Assembly: GCF_036898095.1 (NCBI RefSeq)
Contig: NC_090729.1
Span: forward strand, 67,117,274 to 67,181,273
Origin: Palaemon carinicauda
Lineage: Eukaryota > Arthropoda > Malacostraca > Decapoda > Palaemonidae
Length of the DNA: 64,000 nt
Direction: 5' to 3'
A model generated the notes under the pieces. That model worked only from the letters and a program-made list of their open reading frames with translations. It did not search any database and had not been told where the DNA came from. The position numbers were made by a program, and so were the translations under genes. Shown here in pieces: positions 23,791 to 31,495 of the stretch (positions within the stretch are counted from its first letter, which is position 1; each line of letters begins with the position of its first letter).

Positions 23791-24390
23791 TACAGAAATT
23801 TTGAAGAGAAATTTTATTAAAAAACTTTTCTTCAGTCTGAGAGTGGCAATAATCATTTCTTCCCTTTTCAAAAAAGGGAAATAATAATATCTGTATATGT
23901 CTCATGTATAATCCTTTTATCATACTACATTCGTTTTACTTGTTAATTCATTTAGTCAATTATTAAGAATAAATGTCTATTGAAATGCGGTTACGTCCTA
24001 ATTCGCCCAACAATTGCAATTTTAAGATACCAGAGTTCTTTGACTTACTCTTGTAAGTATTCTTCATATCATTGTATGCTTACAAACAATGAATATAAGG
24101 ACACTGATATTGGTTTGGCAATATATACAAACCTTGAGACTGTTTGTATACTCAGTTTATATTTATGTTTGTTCATATAATATATCCTAACCTTGAGGCA
24201 CCTTTTTCTACCGTCTAGGTTGACTCTTCCCTGTAGGGCTCAGGAAGCACTAACATTGTTTATGATTAGTGATGATGACGGATAACGGTAACGTCATTTG
24301 TCTCAAACGGTCCAAATGACCATAGAACTATTGTCCCAAGGTTAAGGCACTGATGAAAATCTAGAGAAATATTAATTCTCTGGTATGCTC
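23791..24390 (+). other. 3' untranslated region of element B, distal part
   Basis: No gene. From about 24215 it aligns with A (CTCTTCCCTGTAGGG, CAGGAAGCACTAACAT at the equivalent place near 9410-9440). The origin of 23791-24180 is less clear. Confidence 0.5.
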
Positions 24391-24482
24391 CCATCAGGAC
24401 GACATGGCTTGAGCACAAAAAATGGATTTTGAGCGAAGCAAAAAATCTATTTTTGGGTGAGATGGCCATGTCGTCCTGATGG
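24391..24482 (+). repeat. Internal complementary region (ICR) of element B
   Basis: Same near-palindrome as in A: CCATCAGGACGACATGGC, the core GAGCGAAGCAAAAAATC, and the inverted end GGCCATGTCGTCCTGATGG. Confidence 0.87.
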
Positions 24483-24539
24483 ACCCACCCTTCTTTTCTA
24501 AAGAAAAGATCTTCACAGTTTCCCTCTCGAACTACTGTA

Positions 24540-24857
24540 TCTGTAGCACCATGCTCAATACTACAAGGAATGTCCGCCATATTGCATTATCAGCCAGACT
24601 GGATATAGCGCTGTTGTGATACTCAATAATAGTAGGGGAACAAGGATAACTTGATACGGCTCCTCTTCTAATTCTGCCACTTTCCCCGATGTGACGTGTC
24701 AAGAATACGTCCCCTGATATTGTGCGATATCCTTGAGAGAAATTTAAGGATATTCGCGCCAGGAGTTGGAATTCTGGAGACCTAAAGGTAAATTCTTTGG
24801 GAATATCACTGTAGTACATTTATCCCTTAGGAAGCTACTCTTAGGAACCTTCCATCA
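24540..24857 (+). repeat. Right inverted terminal repeat of element B, cut by gypsy element
   Basis: Inverted copy of about 10124-10500, from TGTAGCACCATGCTCAATAC through AAGCTACTCTTAGGAACC to CCATCA at 24857, where gypsy sequence starts. The missing terminal piece reappears at 29072. Confidence 0.85.
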
Positions 24858-27800
24858 AGGACTTATCCAGAACTTACTGAGCTTTTGAAAAATCACCTCC
24901 ACCCAAAACCCATCCTGATAGCTGAACGTTTCAAGTTTTACAATAGGAAACAACGTCCAGGAGAATCCATCACTGATTATGCAACGGAGCAACGGAAATT
25001 GGCGGAAACATGTCAGTTTGGTGCGTTTCAAGAGGAAGTTTTAAGAGACTTGTTTGTTATTGGATTGGCCAACCGCTCAGCACAGAGGAAACTATTAAGT
25101 GAACAGGAGCTTGACTTAAAGAAAGCTTTTTCGATTGCGCTAAGTCAGGAAATGGCTGATGAAAACGTCACGAAGATTCAGGGTCAAACTCAGGAGGTAA
25201 ACAAAGTTGTTGGGCCGACAGCTTCTCTCAAGTGTTATCGTTGCGGGAAGACAAACCATAAGGCTGATGTTTGTTTCCATAAGGATACTGAGTGTAATGG
25301 GTGTCATAAAAAAGGACACCTTCGAAGAATGTGCCGAATGGAAAATCACACCACAGTCAATCGAAATTTGAAATATGGGAGACAAGGAAGGAAACGATCG
25401 ACGGTCAACAGGGCAGAGGAGGAGACCAGCGGCTCGGAAGAAGAAACTACAGAGTGCAAACTGCAGGATGAATTGGTGCATACATTGAAATACTGTGTTA
25501 AGAAAATGAAAGCAAGACACAATAAGGTTCCAGAGATAATAGTGAAAGTTAAATTAAATGGGATACCAATTGATATGGAATTGGACACAGGAGCTTCTGT
25601 GTCACTGATCAGTGAAGAGTTCTACGCTAAACATCTGAAAAAAACAGTACTTCAATCCAGCGATATTGTGCTGAAAACCATGACGGGAGAAAAAATAGAA
25701 GTTGTCGGTATGTGTTACATAACTATGGAAGTTCATGGACACAGAGTGGAGGAAGTGCCAGTGTATGTGGTACAGGGGAATGGACCTGCCTTATTCGGTA
25801 GGGACTGGCTGCATTTTGCTAAATTTGACTGGAAAAAGTTAGCTGTAAATCATTTATATTCTGGTACTCTGAAAACCTCAAAGTTAGACGAACTGTTAAG
25901 GAAATATGGTGATGTCTTTGATGGTAAACTGGGTACAGCCAAGAATATAAAGGCTCATATTCGTGTAAGAAAGGATGCAAAACCAATCTTTTATAAAGCG
26001 AGGACAGTTCCTTATGCAATCAGGGATGCTGTGAATGCAGAACTTAAAAGACTAGAATTGGAAGGAATTATTGAGAAAGTTGAATATAGTGAGTGGGCGG
26101 CACCGATAGTACCAGTTTCAAAAGACAATGGTTCTATTAGGATCTGTGGTGACTTCAAGGTCACCATAAATCGTTATGTGGAAAACCCTGAACATCCAAT
26201 GCCAAATCCAGATGAACTTTACCAGCGACTGAACGGTGGAAAAACTTTCTCAAAGTTAGATTTATCACAAGCTTATCAGCAAGTGGAATTAGATGAGGAA
26301 TCTAGGAAATATGTCACAATCAACACACCACTTGGTTTGTACAGATATACCCGTTTACCATATGGTGTCTCAGCAGCACCACAACTTTTTCAGTCTTTAA
26401 TGGATAAAGTTCTGCAAGGAGTACCTTGTGGATGCAACATAGATGATATTAGCCTTACTGGGAGAACCGAAGCTGAACATTTACACAATCTTGAAAAGGT
26501 ACTTGAGCGGTTGCACATCAATGGGTTGAAATGTAATTTGTCGAAATGTGAATTTATGAAGCCCTCCTTGAAATATTTGAGTTTCATTGTGGATGAAGAG
26601 GGTATCCATATGACGGAGGATGCCATTGCAGCAGTCACGGATGCACCAAGGCCAGAATCAAGGTCTGAAATGCAATCCTTCCTGGGGCTGGTAAACCATT
26701 ACCGTCGTTATGGGCCAAATCTCTCATCAGTCGCAGCGCCTCTCACTGAATTACTGCATAAAGACAGAAAATGGCATTGGTCAGTAGAGTGTGAAAGAGC
26801 TTTTTCCGAGATTAAAAAAATGCTGACTACTGAAACAGGAGTATTAGTGCACTATGATTTGAGTAAACCTGTGACGTTGGCAGTAGATGCATCACCCAAA
26901 GGACTTGGAGCAGTGCTTTCCCATATCACCAGTAACGGAGAGAGACCAATTGCTTATGCATCAAGGATGTTAACACCCACTGAACGTAACTATTCCCAAA
27001 TTGAGCGTGAGGGTTTGGCAATCATCTTTGGACTACGGAAGTTTCATCAATATTTATATGGTCGTAAATTCACCCTTATTACAGATAACAAACCACTGTC
27101 ATACATTCTGGGACCCAGGAAGGGCATTCCAGTCCTTGCAGCTGCAAGAATACAACGCTGGGCTATACAGTTAGCAGCTTATGATTATGACATTGAATTA
27201 CGTCGTTCAAGTGACAATGGAAATGCTGATGCACTCTCACGGTTGCCTTTACCAGATTGTGACTCCGATGCATCAGATAAGCTTGTAAACTGGACACAAG
27301 AAGCAACTGCATTTAACAGGCACCAGGTGAACTCTCTTCCTGTAACTGCAAAATCTGTTGCAAGGGAAACTTTGCATGATGCTGTACTGGCTAGAGCTTT
27401 ATATTACACAAGAAATGGATGGCCAGACTCTGAGGACGTTGCACAGGAACTGAAACCCTTCCATAGCCGTCAGCGTGAGTTTTCAATTGAAGAGGGATGT
27501 CTTCTATGGGGTGCCAGGGTGGTAATACCGTCTAGATATAGAACTCAAATCTTAGAAGAGCTACATGGTGGTCATCCGGGGATTGTTAGGATGAAGGGAT
27601 TAGCTCGCTTGCATGTGTGGTGGCCGAATATCGATCAAGATATTGAAAACACTGTGCAAGGGTGCTCGGCTTGTCAGGCTACTCAGCCAATGCCGACTCG
27701 TGCTGAGGGTAATCCGTGGAAATGGCCTTCCGGTCCGTGGAAAAGAGTACATGTTGATTTCGCAGGACCATTCCTGGGACAAATGTACCTCATTATGATT

Positions 27801-28751
27801 GACGCATTTTCAAAATGGCCAGAAGTACACCCAATGAAATCAATTACAACTATGAATACCATCGAGATCATGCGGCGGGTATTTGCTCAGCATGGGGTTT
27901 GTGTAGAGCTCGTGTCTGATAATGGAAGACAGTTTGTGGCTGAGGAATTTAAAGAGTTCATGACCCAAAATGGTGTAAAGCATATACTGATACCCGCTTA
28001 TCACCCAAGCAGTAATGGGCAGGCCGAAAATACAGTAAGAACCTTCAAACAAGGAATGAAAAGGGCGATGAGAACATTGCAATCGTGTAATACATCTTTA
28101 AATACCAAGTTGTGTCAATTTCTACTGACTTACCGAACTACACCTCACTGTACAACAAAGCGCACGCCTGCAGAGCTCATGGGTCGGCAGTTGCGCACTC
28201 GCCTTGATTTAATACACCCAGATGCATCTCAGAGAATTGAAAGAAAAGCCTCAGAGAACGAGAAACCAATGAGGGAACTCGATATAGGGGACGTGGTACT
28301 GGTTCGGGATTATCGTCAAAATACCAAGAAGGGCATATGGACTCGAGGAGTTGTGGTTCTTAAATTGGGTCCATGTACATACAATGTACAAGTGGACGGT
28401 AACTTAATATGGAAGAGGCATATTGATCAAATGAGACTGATCTCCAATGATTCTCAAGATAGCAAAAATGAACTCTTAGCACGTGATTTTTCAGAGTTGA
28501 TCAGCTATCCAGACCCGCTATTACCAAAAGAGTTCATAAATACTCGTGAAGAGTTAGGTGATGAAGTTGCAGGTGCAGAGAAGAATGAAATCCCAAATGT
28601 AGAAGAAAAGGAAGCGGCAGCTGCAGAAAAATTATCGGGAAATGAAAATGGTAAACCTTCTGATGACTCACCTGATGGATTGATATCTGAATTACCAAAA
28701 CTTCGAAGGTCTAGCAGACAAAGTAGACCACCTGACTATTTTAGAATGTAA
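24858..28751 (+). CDS. Gypsy Gag(partial)-Pol polyprotein
   Basis: The frame is open from the truncation point at 24858; no ATG is needed to keep it open, so the true start is lost. Numbering from the TTG at 24885: end of gag, then two CCHC zinc knuckles (residues 117-130 and 137-150), aspartic protease (DTGAS, 234-238), RT with the active site near 518, RNase H with VDASPKGLG near 666, and integrase with the HHCC finger (LHGGHPG and CSAC, about 890-930) and DDE residues in VDFAGP (about 957), SDNGRQF (about 1011) and SSNGQAEN (about 1044). The RT active site reads NIDD where gypsy elements have YIDD or FIDD, so activity is doubtful despite a 1288-codon open frame. No env-like frame follows. 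It resembles K02A2.6-like/Mag-type gypsy polyproteins. Confidence 0.9.
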   Translation, partial: RTYPELTELLKNHLHPKPILIAERFKFYNRKQRPGESITDYATEQRKLAETCQFGAFQEEVLRDLFVIGLANRSAQRKLLSEQELDLKKAFSIALSQEMADENVTKIQGQTQEVNKVVGPTASLKCYRCGKTNHKADVCFHKDTECNGCHKKGHLRRMCRMENHTTVNRNLKYGRQGRKRSTVNRAEEETSGSEEETTECKLQDELVHTLKYCVKKMKARHNKVPEIIVKVKLNGIPIDMELDTGASVSLISEEFYAKHLKKTVLQSSDIVLKTMTGEKIEVVGMCYITMEVHGHRVEEVPVYVVQGNGPALFGRDWLHFAKFDWKKLAVNHLYSGTLKTSKLDELLRKYGDVFDGKLGTAKNIKAHIRVRKDAKPIFYKARTVPYAIRDAVNAELKRLELEGIIEKVEYSEWAAPIVPVSKDNGSIRICGDFKVTINRYVENPEHPMPNPDELYQRLNGGKTFSKLDLSQAYQQVELDEESRKYVTINTPLGLYRYTRLPYGVSAAPQLFQSLMDKVLQGVPCGCNIDDISLTGRTEAEHLHNLEKVLERLHINGLKCNLSKCEFMKPSLKYLSFIVDEEGIHMTEDAIAAVTDAPRPESRSEMQSFLGLVNHYRRYGPNLSSVAAPLTELLHKDRKWHWSVECERAFSEIKKMLTTETGVLVHYDLSKPVTLAVDASPKGLGAVLSHITSNGERPIAYASRMLTPTERNYSQIEREGLAIIFGLRKFHQYLYGRKFTLITDNKPLSYILGPRKGIPVLAAARIQRWAIQLAAYDYDIELRRSSDNGNADALSRLPLPDCDSDASDKLVNWTQEATAFNRHQVNSLPVTAKSVARETLHDAVLARALYYTRNGWPDSEDVAQELKPFHSRQREFSIEEGCLLWGARVVIPSRYRTQILEELHGGHPGIVRMKGLARLHVWWPNIDQDIENTVQGCSACQATQPMPTRAEGNPWKWPSGPWKRVHVDFAGPFLGQMYLIMIDAFSKWPEVHPMKSITTMNTIEIMRRVFAQHGVCVELVSDNGRQFVAEEFKEFMTQNGVKHILIPAYHPSSNGQAENTVRTFKQGMKRAMRTLQSCNTSLNTKLCQFLLTYRTTPHCTTKRTPAELMGRQLRTRLDLIHPDASQRIERKASENEKPMRELDIGDVVLVRDYRQNTKKGIWTRGVVVLKLGPCTYNVQVDGNLIWKRHIDQMRLISNDSQDSKNELLARDFSELISYPDPLLPKEFINTREELGDEVAGAEKNEIPNVEEKEAAAAEKLSGNENGKPSDDSPDGLISELPKLRRSSRQSRPPDYFRM

Positions 28752-28859
28752 AATGATTAATAATATTATGCATGTTTTGTATTGTTTATTCGAAGCTATG
28801 CCACCATTTAATTATTGATTGTTTATCCTTTTATTTGCTTTAATCTTTCATCCTTTTTC

Positions 28860-28873
28860 GCGAGGGGAAAAGG
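28860..28873 (+). other. Polypurine tract of gypsy element
   Basis: GCGAGGGGAAAAGG directly before a TG-starting LTR-like segment, the standard position of the plus-strand primer. Confidence 0.6.
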
Positions 28874-29071
28874 TGTTATGTATTTATGTTGATAACTACC
28901 TATTACAAGAGGTTATATTTGTGTTTACAGATACTTACTACTCATTAAGCATAACTACCCTGTTAACTATCTTGTCTTCTTTTAAACTGTATATCATTAT
29001 AATTTAGTCTTAAAAATAAAGTCATTCAGGAAGGATCTATCTGAGTTTCGTTTCCATCTAAATATACTTCA
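28874..29071 (+). repeat. 3' LTR of gypsy element (short, single)
   Basis: Starts TGTTATGTAT after the polypurine tract and ends CTTCA at the border with DIRS B. It contains an AATAAA at about 29014-29019. At about 198 bp it is short, and no partner LTR exists in the window to confirm the limits. Confidence 0.55.
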
Positions 29072-29107
29072 CACCCAAAAATAGATTTTCGCTTCGCTCA
29101 AAATCCA
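29072..29107 (+). repeat. Terminal remnant of element B
   Basis: CACCCAAAAATAG, then CGCTTCGCTCAAAATCC: the asymmetric right-terminal extension of DIRS elements, completing the B terminus interrupted at 24857. Confidence 0.75.
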
Positions 29108-30009
29108 TTTTATTTTCAATGCCAAGAGGGTGTCACAAAGTAACTGATATGTAGAACACCTCGGGACTCCCCCTCCTCTCTCCTATGGAAAATTCCATTA
29201 TTTACGATATTAGATAAGGCTAAACTATTATTCTGAAGGCCTAGCAGACATTTTTCTTATCAAATGAATAGTTATATTTCCTTTAAAAATAATTTAGGCT
29301 ATATAAATTATTCAATACAGTTAGATATAGGAGTTAGCCTATGCCCTCCTATACCCTACCTAACCCAGGCGCAAAACTGCATATAAACCTTGAGTAGGGT
29401 TTATATGAAGATGTTTGAAAAGGTCTATCCTCTGCTACATTGCATTAAAATGCAAATTAGCCTCATTTACCTTGCTTAGTCTGGTAAGATTTCTTTTGCC
29501 TCATACCCCTTAAAGGTAACTTACTCTTTTTTAAATACATTATTTTGTTTTTTAGAAAAATTGGAAACTATTTTTTTTATATCATTATATTATTAAAAAG
29601 AATTGTCATGTGTAATTTTTGTTTTGAAACTGAAACATGATTATATTTTTTCTTTGTTATTATAAGGATCTTCTAGAGGTAGGCATTATTATTTGAAGAA
29701 TAAAAAAAAATGAAATAAAAATTATTACAGGGAACCAGTCTGGGAGAATAAATTATGGAAGAGTGTACATCCCCTTAAGCTGAATAAAGAAAAGTATGGA
29801 ACATGTCTCTTTCATCCCATAGACAGGACGTATGTATTAATCTGGATAGTCTATGATACCAGAGAGCTTAGGAAGTAAGGTTGAACCATATTCTGTTCAG
29901 AAACCAGGGAAGCCAGCAGGTAGGACCCATTGTTCCACTACCTTCACAAGTTCTCCTGTGCCATCTACGCCGGAACATCAAAAGTGAATCTAGCTGATGG
30001 CGAATGAAA
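29108..30009. other. Spacer between elements B and C, no gene seen
   Basis: AT-rich unique-looking sequence with no recognisable domain, RNA or repeat. It separates the plus-strand pair A/B from the minus-strand pair C/D. Confidence 0.55.
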
Positions 30010-30384
30010 CGGATTTTGAGCGAAGCGAAAAATCTATTTTTGGGTAAGATGGCCATGTCGTCCTGATGGAAGTTCCTTAAAGGCAGCTTCCTAGGGTATA
30101 TTACAACTACGGCGATATTCCCAGAGAATTTACCTTCAGGTACCCAGAATTCTAACTCCTGGAGCTAGTATCCCTAAAAAAGACCTTAGGGATATCGTAA
30201 ATATCAGTGGACGTATTCTTGACACGCCTCATAGCAATCTATCCCCCGAATAGAGTTAACACTTCGTAGGGGTCAAATGGCAAGAAAACGAAAACGATAA
30301 GAAAGGGGGGAGCCGTTCGTAAGGCATCTCTCCTCCCCGTTTCGAAAGCGTGCCCTGCGCCGCTCGCGGCGCCATCTGTATTCC
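30010..30384 (-). repeat. Right inverted terminal repeat of element C
   Basis: Includes the asymmetric terminal extension (30010-30043), then about 340 bp that recur inverted at 38447-38794, ending at GGCGCCATCTGTATTCC. Confidence 0.9.
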
Positions 30385-30448
30385 TTGTAGCGATACACGA
30401 GGTGCTACAGATACTGTATGTAGGGAGGGGTCCTACAACCCTTTTCAC

Positions 30449-30475
30449 TTTTTTTTTTTTTTTTTTTTTTTTTTT
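30449..30475. repeat. T27 homopolymer
   Basis: Run of 27 T (plus strand) between the terminal repeat and the ICR of C. The equivalent part of A has no such run. On the element's sense strand it is an A run. Confidence 0.9.
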
Positions 30476-30493
30476 GAAAAGGAACAGGGCGGG

Positions 30494-30590
30494 TCCATCA
30501 GGACGACATGGCCATCTTACCCAAAAATTGATTTTTCGCTTCGCTCAAAATCCGTTTTTTGGGCTCAAGCCATGTCGTCCTGATGGAAGT
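30494..30590 (-). repeat. Internal complementary region (ICR) of element C
   Basis: Bounded by CCATCAGGACGACATGGCC and CCATGTCGTCCTGATGGA, with the core CGCTTCGCTCAAAATCCG. It equals the reverse complement of the C/D junction, apart from scattered mismatches. Confidence 0.87.
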
Positions 30591-31495
30591 ATACCAGAGC
30601 ATTACTGTATCTGTGGATTCTCAATACGTGCCGTACTCCTCAGGAATGTTTCTTAGTCAACTCGACTGAAAGACCTAAGATGTTACCGTTATACATCTTT
30701 TCACTAATCATAAGCCATGAAAGCACTTCCTGCCCCCTACAGGGAGGAGTCCTACTAGACTCTAGAAACGAACGAAGAGTACATATACCTATGTATGAAT
30801 CACTCGCCAGCCAGTACAATATAGTGGTCTCACTCTATAAGAAGTAAAGCATAGTCTTACGGAACTACAGCATCTAAGGGAAAAAAATCGCGAGCAGCAC
30901 CCTGGTCGAAGTAAAATTAGACAAAAAGGTTATATCTGCGTAGGATTAAACTTGCTGCCACCACCGTCCTCAGAGAGGGGTGGAGTCCTTTATGCTAAGG
31001 AAAGTATAAACCAGTGCAACAAGGCTTTGCATTAAGGAATAGGCTATTATAGATATCCCCGATTAATATACATAGGCTAAATGCTCAATAAGTAACATGA
31101 AATCAATATAGGTGAAGGAGACGCAAGGTTCCCGAGAACAAGTTTATTGAGTAACAATAAATAGACATGGTCACCATAAATATATACATATGATAGGTGG
31201 ATGACCAACAATTTACACAAGTACCGTAGTGCATGGATGAATGGTTATCTGAAAGAAAACAATTAGGTCACTTGCCGCATACCAAGGTATCAAAGTTAAC
31301 GTCCATGGTACTACTTTGCTGACATTAGCGTTAACAACGCTCGGCACACCTGTCTGTACTTGTGCTACCATCACCATAACGCTGGAACAGTCACTGTGGG
31401 CTCTCAGAGCCTTCACTACTAGTTATATCAACGCATATAACTAACCACTCACCCAAGAATCAAAGTCCCAAATAATTCCACTGTTCCTCGCAGAG
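30591..31495 (-). other. 3' untranslated region of element C
   Basis: No gene. On the minus strand the stop of YR is followed by the conserved TCTGCGAGGAACAGT. A CAATAAACTTGTTCT block near 31132-31150 matches the likely polyadenylation region of A. Confidence 0.6.

Larger units (their letters stand above)
24858..29071 (+). mobile_element. Ty3/gypsy LTR retrotransposon, 5'-truncated, inside terminus of B
   Basis: Contains part of gag, a complete pol, a polypurine tract and a 3' LTR-like end, but no 5' LTR and no gag start. Its left edge (24858) abuts CCATCA of the B terminus, and its right edge (about 29071) abuts CACCCAAAAATAG of the same terminus. Relative to other copies about 17-20 bp of B are missing and no target duplication is seen. 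This could reflect deletion of the 5' part after integration, a recombination event, or an assembly join. Confidence 0.82.
10124..29107 (+). mobile_element. DIRS-like retrotransposon B (decayed, hosting three other elements)
   Basis: The left terminal repeat starts at 10124. The leader is interrupted by a Tigger element (10806-13450) and resumes at 13451. Broken gag, RT and YR lie at 15441-19656. A LINE occupies about 20195-23790 of the 3' untranslated part. The ICR is at 24391-24482 and the right terminal repeat at about 24540-24857. The last bases of the terminus reappear at 29072-29107 after a gypsy insertion. Without insertions the element would be about 8.5 kb, like its neighbours. The degree of decay and the nested insertions make B an old copy. 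Its ITR (for example CCATATCCAATCTGGCTGA near 10436) differs from that of A and C, so it is a separate subfamily. Confidence 0.88.

Noticed and set aside
28819..29007. 62-codon hydrophobic frame after gypsy pol, considered as an env-like protein
   Set aside because: Short, AT-biased, overlaps the polypurine tract and LTR; no signal or fusion features.
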